Assembly: GCA_030043175.1 (NCBI GenBank)
Contig: JASHYD010001115.1
Span: forward strand, 1 to 15,538
Length of the DNA: 15,538 nucleotides
Reading direction: 5' to 3'
Source: Xanthobacteraceae bacterium
GTDB lineage: Bacteria > Pseudomonadota > Alphaproteobacteria > Rhizobiales > Xanthobacteraceae
Shown here: positions 7,254-14,641 of the stretch, in pieces
Position numbering within the stretch: the first letter of the stretch is position 1
Layout of the letters: each line of letters opens with the position of its first letter
Made by a program: the position numbers and the translations under genes
Notes under the pieces: model-generated
Told to the model about the DNA's origin: nothing
Database searches by the model: none
What the model saw: only the letters and a program-made list of their open reading frames with translations

Positions 7254-7415
7254 ATGGCAGAACTATCGATTATCTTTGGTTTGGTAATGATCTGGGGCGC
7301 AACTTGTGCATTATTTCCTAGATCACAAGGTGATGGAGCCGGGACCGGTGGCGACGCTGTGACGGGGATTGGTCCCGGCGCTGGAGCGGGCGCGGGCACA
7401 GGAACTGGCGGGTAG
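7254..7415 (+). CDS. Small membrane protein with Gly/Ala-rich tail, 53 residues
   Basis: Not assigned to a family. The start ATG has an excellent ribosome binding site, GGAGG (7244-7248) at a spacing of 5. Residues about 4-21 (LSIIFGLVMIWGATCALF) form one hydrophobic segment, then a short basic/polar link (PRSQGDG), then a tail made almost only of Gly, Ala, Thr and Pro (GPGAGAGAGTGTGG). The layout suggests a short membrane-anchored or exported protein with a flexible tail. The opposite strand is also open here with a Pro-rich product, but it has no hydrophobic start or ribosome binding site, so the plus strand is preferred. Small proteins of this build are frequent and poorly described in rhizobial genomes (general knowledge). 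Confidence 0.5.
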   Translation: MAELSIIFGLVMIWGATCALFPRSQGDGAGTGGDAVTGIGPGAGAGAGTGTGG

Positions 7416-8146
7416 ACACGCACCGTGATGAAGGCCTGCTATTATGGCTGCGTTGTTCTTTGCAACCCAACATTGTGGTGACTTGCGTCGACTTTTGTAG
7501 GTTTCAGGCTTGGTTCGCCCAATCTGGCGCAGTCGCGCCGAGCCGGCGGGTCCCCGCAGGTTTCGTCATACCCGGCCGAAATTGGCGGCACAATTTGTTT
7601 ATGTCGGCTGAAATCCGAGCACGGCCGGCACGCGATGATGACGTGCGGCGGGGCCCGTCGTGTTAAAAACGCAGCCACCGTACCGCCCGACATCGCAGGG
7701 TCGAGTTTGACCCGATCCGAAGTTCCCGTCGCCGTGGTGGCTCCCATTGACGTCGAAAGACCCCGCCGGATGTTGCGCCATCTCCTCGCTGCGCATGCGC
7801 TCCCCGCGATCCACCACGTAGCGCCGAATTTCAATACGGAGCGGCTTGCCTGATTTTGAGGCGAACGTCGCTTTAGAACAAGCCGATATCGCGGATGAGC
7901 GGCATGTTTCAGAGCGGCGTGGTGTGAGAAGCGGTCCCCGATGCGCGGGTGTTTCGCGCGAGACCGATCTTCGTCGAACTGAAATCAGGCGCTGGCCAGA
8001 ACGTGAACGCAGGACGCAAATAGACACCGCTATCCACAGCGCCAAAATCGTCCCGAGCAGCGTTGGCGGGACGGCGAACACGACACTGCTGACTTGACGC
8101 AATCGCCTTCATTGGCCCAACGTTTGCGCCTCGCAGAGGATTGGTC
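7416..8146. other. 731-base region without a recognisable gene
   Basis: Several overlapping frames are open on both strands, but none has a ribosome binding site, family motif or sensible amino-acid composition; they are Arg/Ala/Pro-rich as expected of GC-rich non-coding DNA. The longest (minus strand, 8102 to 7599) begins with a TTG and a hydrophobic stretch but turns into low-quality sequence at once. It may be a decayed gene whose origin I cannot identify. The last 60 bases should contain the promoter and the AGAGGA ribosome binding site of the next gene. Confidence 0.5.
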
Positions 8147-9238
8147 ATGCCCGTCAGAATCATTGGAATGATCGGAGTGACACCGCCCAGCCGCGAAGCC
8201 AGCTTGCACGTGATCGAGGGCGGCTTGTCGCCAGGCTATCTGACTGAATTTGCTCGCACCCATGATCGTGCCGGTTTCGATATGGTGCTGGTGGGCTATT
8301 CATCGTCGTCGGCGGAAGGGTTCCTGGTCGCCCTGTATGCGGCCATGCAAACGGAGCGGCTTGGCTATCTCGTCGCACACCGGCCTGGCTTCGTGGCTCC
8401 GACCTTGCTGGCACGCAAGATCGCGACGTTCGATCATTTGACGGGCGGCAGGCTCGCGGTTCACATCATCACCGGCAAGTCGGATGACGAACAACACGGA
8501 GATGGGGATTTCAGCCCTAAAGACGAGCGTTACCGGCGGGCAGCGGAATATCTCGAATTGATGAAGCTCGTCTGGTCGAACGAACGGCCGTTCGATTTCG
8601 CCGGCGATTTCTATCGCGTCAAGGGCGCGCATTCCGATGTTCGCCCGCTGCAGCAGCCACATCCTCTGCTATTCTTCGGCGGTGCCTCGCCGGGCGCCCT
8701 TGAGATGGGCGCGAGACTTTGCGACGTCTACGCGATCTATGCCGAGCCGCTCGCGTCGACACGCGAGCGCATTGCCCAGTTTCGCGCGCAAGCGGCGTCG
8801 TTCGGGCGGGTGCCGGGATTCAACGTTTCAGTGCGCCCTATCATTGCCGAGAGCGAGGGAGCCGCATGGGACAAGGCCAACCACATTCTCGCGGCGATGA
8901 ACGAGACGAAGGGCTGGAGGCGACAGGAAGAGGCGATCGGCCCCGTTGATAATGCCGGTAAGCGGCTCATGCGCTTCGCGTTGGAGAGCAGTATTTATGA
9001 TGAACGTCTGTGGATGCCGATTGTGCGGGCGACCGGCGCGCTCGGTAATACGTCGTGCCTCGTTGGCACACCCGAACAGGTCGCCGAAGCCATCATCAAA
9101 TACTACCGACTCGGAATCGACTCGTTCCTCATTCGCGGTTTCGACCCGCTGAACGACGCGGTTGAATTTGGGAGAGAGCTCATCCCACGTATCAAGGCCG
9201 GTACGGCCTCGATCGACCGCATCAAAGCAGCCGAATGA
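8147..9238 (+). CDS. LLM-class flavin-dependent monooxygenase, SsuD-like
   Basis: A 363-residue bacterial luciferase-like (TIM-barrel) oxygenase that uses reduced FMN supplied by a separate reductase. The closest type by motif is alkanesulfonate monooxygenase SsuD. Visible blocks: ARTHDRAGFDMVLVGYSSSS (36-55), HRPGFVAPTLLARK (78-91), ATFDHLTGGRLAVHIITG (93-110), DDEQHGDGDF (113-122), DERYRRAAEYLELMKLVW (126-143), FFGGASPGALEMGARLCDVY, and a C-terminal VGTPEQVAEAIIKYYRLGID with LIRGFDPL. The ATG at 8147 is chosen because AGAGGA (8135-8140) sits six bases upstream; a TTG two codons earlier is less likely. No ssuABC transporter or reductase lies nearby, so the substrate (sulfonate, or another carbon/sulfur/nitrogen compound) is unknown. 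Confidence 0.9.
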   Translation: MPVRIIGMIGVTPPSREASLHVIEGGLSPGYLTEFARTHDRAGFDMVLVGYSSSSAEGFLVALYAAMQTERLGYLVAHRPGFVAPTLLARKIATFDHLTGGRLAVHIITGKSDDEQHGDGDFSPKDERYRRAAEYLELMKLVWSNERPFDFAGDFYRVKGAHSDVRPLQQPHPLLFFGGASPGALEMGARLCDVYAIYAEPLASTRERIAQFRAQAASFGRVPGFNVSVRPIIAESEGAAWDKANHILAAMNETKGWRRQEEAIGPVDNAGKRLMRFALESSIYDERLWMPIVRATGALGNTSCLVGTPEQVAEAIIKYYRLGIDSFLIRGFDPLNDAVEFGRELIPRIKAGTASIDRIKAAE

Positions 9239-9911
9239 TGCGCATCTTGCTGATGCCGATAACAACGACCTGCAGATGACAGTCAACCGCCGCCAGCTCC
9301 CGCGGGTGGCTTGTTCGCGCACGCGTGGCCACAGTGCTGGCAAGTCGCATACAGTCCGCGCACGCCATGCTGGGCCTGCTGCCGGGCGTCATGAGGCGGA
9401 TTGGTTGGTCATCCTTCAGTTTCAAGCTAATGACAGACAAGGAACGCCATCAAGTGACGGTGATCGGTTCGATGCAGGCCAAGATCCCGAGTTGGATCCG
9501 CTACCATCTCGACGATGAACAAATTGCGGTGCTGGCTGCGCGGTGCGGCGTCGCGTGCGATCGTTTCCAATTGCGATCCGCCGATCTCGTCATGGGGTGG
9601 ACCGCTCGCTAGTCGTGCTGATGCGGGGTAATATTTGCGGAGCAAGGGGGGCAGGTCGTCGCCGCTGGATCGGGGCAACGGACAACGGAACCCGATGCCG
9701 CCTGCTGATTCCGCAAACGGCTCACGGCGCCAAAAGGAGTCCGAGATGAGGTACGGTCACCTTTGGGTGGCGCGTTATGTGACGAGCGGCGCGGATTGGT
9801 GAAAACGGATGTTAATGCTAAGACAGTGACATTTAGCCACGAAATAAACGGCGGATCACGCGCTTGGCGCTAATCCGCGCTTCGTTAAGCAGCATAAATA
9901 GGGAGGCTCGC
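9239..9911. other. 673-base gap between monooxygenase and amidohydrolase genes
   Basis: No convincing gene. One plus-strand frame (9325-9612, with an internal ATG at 9430) contains a moderately protein-like stretch, TDKERHQVTVIGSMQAK and YHLDDEQIAVLAARCG, but has no ribosome binding site and no recognisable family, and competing frames are open. It may be a gene remnant. The right end from about 9780 is AT-richer and should contain the promoter of the amidohydrolase gene. Confidence 0.45.
9851..9878. promoter_or_regulatory. Inverted repeat upstream of the amidohydrolase gene
   Basis: GCGGAT (9851-9856) and ATCCGC (9873-9878) flank an inner GCGC-TTG-GCGC palindrome. It lies about 35 bases ahead of the start codon, in front of the ribosome binding site. 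It could be an operator for a dimeric regulator or a hairpin in the leader; no regulator gene is present in the window to match it. Confidence 0.3.
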
Positions 9912-10997
9912 ATGGAGCTGATGCAAGAGCGAGAACTGCCAACGCGGCGCGACATCGTCGCTTCGACGGCGGCAGGGGCCGGCGCACTCCTGGCGGGGAA
10001 ATTGGCGTGGGCCCAGGCGGCGCGATTGCCGGGGCGGATCGACCTACACCATCATTACTTTCCGCCTGCATTTCTTGACGCGCAGCGCAATGCAGCGGTG
10101 CGGCAGAACCGACCTGCCGCGCTGGGCGCGGCGCTCGCGGGCTGGTCGAAGGCGAGGACGATCGAAGCGATGGACCGCTATGGCATCGCGATCGGGATTC
10201 TTTCGATATCAACGCCTGGCCCCTGGTTCGGAAACATCGAAGAATCCGAGCGCCTCGCGCGCGAATGCAACGATTACGCGGCCGAGATGATGCGCGACCA
10301 TCCGGGCCGCTTCGGCCTGTTCGCGGCCCTGCCGCTGCCCGATCCAGATGCGGCGCTGCGGGAGATCGAATATGCTTTCGACACGCTCCACGCAGATGGT
10401 GTCGCCTTCATGACGAGTTACGCGACCCGTGCCGGCACGACGTGGCCGGGCGACGCGTCGCTTGCGCCCGTCTTCGCCGAGTTAAACCGTCGCAAGGCGG
10501 CAGCGTTCTTCCATCTCGGTCGCCTGGGCTCATCGCAGCTGTGTTGCGGCAATGTTGTTTCCGGCGTGCCGGACGTCATGGCGGAGACGCCGCACGAAAT
10601 GACGCGGGCGATCATGAGCCTCCTGTTCAACGGCACGCTGTCGCGCAATCCGGATGTCCGCTTCATCTTTACCAATGCCGGAGGCACAGTGCCGATGCTT
10701 TCGGGCCGGATCTCCGCGGCGACCAAGCGCCTCGGCGCCGAGTTCGATAGGATTGCGCCGAAAGGCGCCGAATACGAACTCAAGAAGCTTATCTACGAGG
10801 TGTCGAACGCGACTTCACCGACAAGCCTCGCCGCAGTGACCGCGCTCGTACCGCCGTCGCAGATCGTTTTCGGCACGGACTATCCGTTTGTGCCGATCGA
10901 GGCCACCATCGCGGGCATCGATGCATTCTGGGCGGGCCCGTTGCGCGATCCAGTATACCGCGCGAATGCCGCAACGCTGCTGCCGCGCCTCGCGTGA
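9912..10997 (+). CDS. Tat-exported amidohydrolase-2 family protein (ACMSD-like)
   Basis: A 361-residue TIM-barrel protein of the Amidohydro_2 family, which holds zinc or manganese decarboxylases and hydrolases such as aminocarboxymuconate-semialdehyde decarboxylase and gamma-resorcylate decarboxylase. The ATG is set by GGGAGG (9901-9906) five bases upstream. The N-terminus TRRDIVASTAAGAGALLAG, ending AWAQA, fits a twin-arginine signal with cleavage near residue 34, so the protein is probably periplasmic. Metal ligands: HxH at H46/H48 in DLHHHYF, H201 in FFHLGRLG, and D323 in FGTDYPF. The position that is normally the catalytic His (sHAGGTLP in relatives) is N255 in FTNAGGTVP. That could abolish the standard chemistry or mark a different subgroup. 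Gene-level function is unknown; substrate is probably an aromatic acid or lactone-like compound. Confidence 0.85.
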   Translation: MELMQERELPTRRDIVASTAAGAGALLAGKLAWAQAARLPGRIDLHHHYFPPAFLDAQRNAAVRQNRPAALGAALAGWSKARTIEAMDRYGIAIGILSISTPGPWFGNIEESERLARECNDYAAEMMRDHPGRFGLFAALPLPDPDAALREIEYAFDTLHADGVAFMTSYATRAGTTWPGDASLAPVFAELNRRKAAAFFHLGRLGSSQLCCGNVVSGVPDVMAETPHEMTRAIMSLLFNGTLSRNPDVRFIFTNAGGTVPMLSGRISAATKRLGAEFDRIAPKGAEYELKKLIYEVSNATSPTSLAAVTALVPPSQIVFGTDYPFVPIEATIAGIDAFWAGPLRDPVYRANAATLLPRLA

Positions 10998-11170
10998 GCC
11001 GCCGCAACGGCGCTGCGTCGTACCGCAGCATCCTTGCGCTCGCCGCCGGCCGCGAGCCAATCGCGGGGCAAGCTCGGCTGGGAACAGATTTCCCACCGCT
11101 ATTTCTAAAGTATATCACGACGTGTCGGCGTTGTCCGCCTCCGACCTCGTCAGCAACGCAGCATTCGTTC

Positions 11171-11857
11171 CTATCGCCTTGCCGTCACCTCGATCTCGAC
11201 GAGCTTGCCGGGCGTTGAATAGCCCTCGACCATCTCGATTTCGGCATTTTCAAGCGGCACTGGCACGATCGCCGAGGCTATATCGAGCACCGATTGCGGC
11301 TTCTCGCTCTTGTGAAGCATGAACGAGACGCGCACCACGTTGCGCCAGTCGCATCCGTTCTCCTTGAGGCGCGCGCCAGCGCGCGGAAGGATCTCGGCGC
11401 ATTGCTCTTTTAGGGTCGGCAACTCGTCGTTCGTCATGCCCGCGTGAAAGACCAGCGGACCCCAGACGAGATGCCGGATGAAAACCGCCACCGGGTCCAT
11501 CTCGGTCACCTTGCGCGGTGCGCCCTCGGTCGGCGCCGCCATGGCCCAAAGCTCGAGTGCCACGTCGGAGTACCAATCGAGATGGTCCGGTGAGATGAAG
11601 CTCGAGGTCGCAGCGCGGGCCTGACCGGAGAAGGCCCGTCCGCGCGCAGCGCTTACGATATTGCGCGCGTCCCGCGTGCGGCCGTAGACGCGAGTGCGCA
11701 CGACATTCCTGTCGAGGGCAAGCCCAAGCGACGCAAGCTCCGGGCCCGCACGGTCGAAAAGGCCCTGTGATTGCTTTTCGAGCGATTGGCCTGGCTCGCC
11801 TTCCAGCCAAATGTATCCGAAACGTTGACCCTGCCAGTTGTAGACCCGCTTGCGCAT
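11171..11857 (-). CDS. Tandem Rid (YjgF/YER057c/UK114) family protein
   Basis: Rid proteins hydrolyse reactive enamine/imine intermediates or act in degradation pathways. This 228-residue protein is about twice the usual length of 130 and reads as two Rid domains: about 8-107 and about 120-227. The first has VVRTRVYGRTRDARNI and an Arg (R81 in QARAATSSFISP) in the place of the substrate-binding Arg of RidA. The second has VAVFIRHLVWGPLVFHAGMT, CDWRNVVRVSFMLHKSE and the C-terminal strand KLVEIEVTA, but the segment that should hold that Arg reads VEGYSTPGK. Start: GGGAGG (minus strand, 11863-11868) five bases before the ATG. It converges with the amidohydrolase gene 173 bases away, so it is not in that operon, yet it may serve the same pathway. 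Confidence 0.8.
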   Translation of the reverse strand: MRKRVYNWQGQRFGYIWLEGEPGQSLEKQSQGLFDRAGPELASLGLALDRNVVRTRVYGRTRDARNIVSAARGRAFSGQARAATSSFISPDHLDWYSDVALELWAMAAPTEGAPRKVTEMDPVAVFIRHLVWGPLVFHAGMTNDELPTLKEQCAEILPRAGARLKENGCDWRNVVRVSFMLHKSEKPQSVLDIASAIVPVPLENAEIEMVEGYSTPGKLVEIEVTARR

Positions 11858-12102
11858 TGATCCCTCCCTTGCACCTTTGGAGCGTTGCCTTCAGCTCACT
11901 CACTTCTACTCCCGGCGTGCTGCACGATCCACTAGACCAAAATGCCGGTTCGACCCGCCATGGGGCGATGCGGCACGATTTTCGCTAGCACGCCACGGGT
12001 AGAATGCTCGCATTCGAGTCGCGCAAGTAGTATTTTAATAGGGATAATAGATATGCCTAAGGACTCCCACGCGCCTCAAGACGGCCGAAGGGGCCAGGCC
12101 AA

Positions 12103-14070
12103 TTACCACTGCCCGACACTCCTAAGCTCGCCTTCCAGGCTGATGCTGACCAGTTGCGCGCCCGCAGCCGACAAATGAGTTTCGTCCATATAGATGAACT
12201 TGCCTTGCTCCGTGAATATCCGGCACTCGTGCTCGTTACAGAGATGGTCGAATAATGAAACGACCTGAGCGCGCTCGCTTTGCAGGGCCAATCGCAATAG
12301 CTTCTTTACCCTCTTGTCCGCTTCGGCCGCATTGGAACTGCCAATGACGCACTCGGAGGGCGCTCGCCCGGTCAATTGCGCCCGTTCAACGCAGTTGACA
12401 GGATTTAACCTCGGTACTGTCGCTTGGGCGACAATTATCACCCGGTGACCTGCGCGCGTGAGAGCATGAACTGTGCCTGTGATCGTCTTAATAAAATAGT
12501 TGCGGGATTCCTCGATCGACGCGTGTCCCAGGCTGTCCGTCAAGAGTATCGATCCAGAGGCGTATGCGTCCCACAATGCAGCAAGGATAACGGTCTGGTA
12601 GGGGTGCTTCGCGAGCACTTCCATGGCCGCCTTGTTGAATTCCGGACAATCCCGCCGGAAGTCATCCTCGGGGACAAACAGCACTCCGGGTAGTGGCGCG
12701 CAACCGGCCTTGGTCATCTCCCGGGTCGTGAATCCCCATCTTTCGCCGAGACTTGTCAGCGCGGGAGCGAGCTGGGCTGCGTGTGAATCGCCCCACAAGA
12801 CTACATCATAGTTGTTGGCCTGTGACTTGCCGAGAAGGCATCCTTGAACGGGCGGAAGCATCGCGTGCCGAGCGAGGCACGGAGACGCCTGAAACGCTCG
12901 TGCCTCTCTTCTAACCATATCGATTTCGCGACCGGTTTCAGTCCTGCCAGGGAAACCGTCGTAAAGTATAATCAACCCGCCAGCGCCCATCACGGCAAAC
13001 CCCGCGAACACGCCGCCAACCCATGCTCGGCTTTTGTTCGCGGTTCGAAAGTGACGAAAAGTCTCCTCGACGAAACGCCAGGACAGATATGCAACAATGA
13101 CAATGAAGCCGCCCAACCAACATGTTTCATCCAGCTGCAGATCCCGACCGAGATAGAGACGAGCGAACACAAGGGCGGGCCAATGCCACAAATAAAGCGA
13201 ATAGGAAATGCGGCCGATGAATGCGATTGCCGGTAATGACAACAATCGACCGCCGACAGTCGGGCCCGCATCTCCTGCCGCAATGACAAGCGTTGCGCCG
13301 ATGCAAGGAACGAGACAGACTATGCCGGGAACCGGTGTTGTCGAGTCGTAGCAGATGATTGCGAGGCAGATTAGGAGGAGGCCGATAATGGAGGCAAGAT
13401 CGGCGACACGGCGGCACAGCCGCTCATTCCAGCGAGATAGCAAGGGAGTTGCCAGGAGAGAGCCAAGTAACAGCTCCCAAGCTCGCGATGGCGTCATGTA
13501 GAATGCTGATTCCCGCGAATGATGCACTAAAAATTCACTATAGCTGAGTGACGCGACGAGCATCACAGTCACTGCAGTCGCCTTCACCTTTTCTGAGAAT
13601 CGGGAATTGAGAGTTACGAGTATCACTGGCCAGATAACGTAAAACTGCTCCTCAACCCCCAGCGACCAAATGTGCAATAGGGGCTGTTCTGCACTCCGCG
13701 CGTCGAAGTAGTCGATCTGATAACCAAAGAAAACGTTGGACGCGAACGCTCCGGATGCCATGAGTGACTTGCCATAGATGATTAACTCACTAGGCACCAA
13801 GAGGATGCAGGCGAATGCGGAGGCAATCAGCAGCATAACAAGGAGCGCCGGAAAAATACGTCGTATCCGCCGGTCGTAAAAGGAAACGAAACAAAAGCGC
13901 TTACCACTGTTTTCGATGATTTTCGTAATGAGATAGCCGGATATAACGAAAAAGACGTCCACGCCGACGAAGCCGCCGGAGCAGTATAGGTGAGCGTGAT
14001 ACAAAATGACCGGCACGACAGCGAATGCCCGAAGGCCATCGATGTCACGCCGGTAGGCTGACGCGGCCAT
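12103..14070 (-). CDS. OafA/YrhL-type membrane acyltransferase with SGNH domain
   Basis: Moves acyl (usually acetyl) groups across the inner membrane onto surface polysaccharides such as O-antigen, exopolysaccharide or peptidoglycan. The 655-residue length fits the two-domain class. The acyltransferase-3 domain (about 5-370) starts with YRRDIDGLRAFAVVPVILYH (catalytic His H25), then GGFVGVDVFFVISGYL, FYDRRIRRIFPAL, the block LHIWSLGVEEQFYVIWP, and about ten hydrophobic segments. The C-terminal periplasmic SGNH esterase-like domain has block I GDSH at 427-430 and the Asp-His pair D629/H632 in DETHLS, with several Cys that may form disulfides. Start: GGGAGAG a few bases ahead of the ATG. Base composition is visibly lower in GC than the core genes and a transposase remnant lies directly upstream, so lateral acquisition is likely. 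Which glycan is modified is unknown. Confidence 0.93.
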   Translation of the reverse strand: MAASAYRRDIDGLRAFAVVPVILYHAHLYCSGGFVGVDVFFVISGYLITKIIENSGKRFCFVSFYDRRIRRIFPALLVMLLIASAFACILLVPSELIIYGKSLMASGAFASNVFFGYQIDYFDARSAEQPLLHIWSLGVEEQFYVIWPVILVTLNSRFSEKVKATAVTVMLVASLSYSEFLVHHSRESAFYMTPSRAWELLLGSLLATPLLSRWNERLCRRVADLASIIGLLLICLAIICYDSTTPVPGIVCLVPCIGATLVIAAGDAGPTVGGRLLSLPAIAFIGRISYSLYLWHWPALVFARLYLGRDLQLDETCWLGGFIVIVAYLSWRFVEETFRHFRTANKSRAWVGGVFAGFAVMGAGGLIILYDGFPGRTETGREIDMVRREARAFQASPCLARHAMLPPVQGCLLGKSQANNYDVVLWGDSHAAQLAPALTSLGERWGFTTREMTKAGCAPLPGVLFVPEDDFRRDCPEFNKAAMEVLAKHPYQTVILAALWDAYASGSILLTDSLGHASIEESRNYFIKTITGTVHALTRAGHRVIIVAQATVPRLNPVNCVERAQLTGRAPSECVIGSSNAAEADKRVKKLLRLALQSERAQVVSLFDHLCNEHECRIFTEQGKFIYMDETHLSAAGAQLVSISLEGELRSVGQW

Positions 14071-14254
14071 AGCTCTCCCAATTCAAAAGCCGCTCATAAT
14101 GACGTTTGGTGCCGTCACCGTCCTTATTCAAAGTACTTACCGTTTATGAATTTTCGCGATCGTGACGTTTCTGCAACGCCAGTTCCACGCAACGGAACTC
14201 ACACCATGTCGATTATCCGACAAATGGACCAACGCTGGCGATCGTAGCGCGCCG

Positions 14255-14641
14255 CTATTGAACGAGCCGGAGGGATCGGCCGTCTCACCACGGGATTTTA
14301 ACGCGCTTATCGAAGAGGCCGGATGCGAGAACAATGGGCGAATGGGCGCGGATGTTGATATTTGCGATGTGGGACATCGAGCTCCACGGTTCGTCATGCC
14401 GATGCTGGCAGCTTGGCAATTTCGGTGAGCAGCTTGAGGCAGCGCCGGCGCAGAGTGATGAAGCTGACACGGCATCGAGCCGATCGAGCCCGGCATGGGT
14501 AGTGAGTTTGGAATCGAAGACGAGACGCTGGGGCGCGCTGCCATGCTGGCGCTTCCAGAAATCGATGAAGCGAAAGATTTCGTCGGCCTCCTCGCCCTTG
14601 CGAATATCGGCGTTGGAATAGCAGAACACTTGGGTTTCGGG
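14255..14641 (-). pseudogene. Decayed DDE transposase fragment
   Basis: Minus-strand remnant of an insertion-sequence transposase. Reading from 14641 down, QVFCYSNADIRKGEEADEIF, FWKRQHGSAPQRLVFDSKLT and THAGLDRLDA are in one frame. The sequence then continues in another frame (SFITLRRRCLKLLTEIAKLP, a TGA where Trp is expected, RTVELDVPHRKYQHPR), and returns to the first frame as AHSPIVLASGLFDKRVKIPW followed by TGA and DGRSLRLVQ, then another stop. Remembered relatives have more than 100 residues between the HPR block and the SPIVLASGL block, so there is also an internal deletion. The N-terminal part is missing. No terminal inverted repeats were found. Family (IS4-superfamily-like) is from memory of similar rhizobial transposases. 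Confidence 0.75.

Noticed and set aside
7599..8102. Minus-strand frame of 167 residues with a hydrophobic start
   Set aside because: TTG start without ribosome binding site; the remainder is Arg/Ser/Gly-rich without recognisable motif.
8147..11857. A pyrimidine-degradation (Rut) cluster, because RutA is an LLM oxygenase and RutC a Rid protein
   Set aside because: The oxygenase motifs are SsuD-like rather than RutA-like, the Rid protein is a tandem form, and RutB, RutD, RutE, RutF and RutG are absent.
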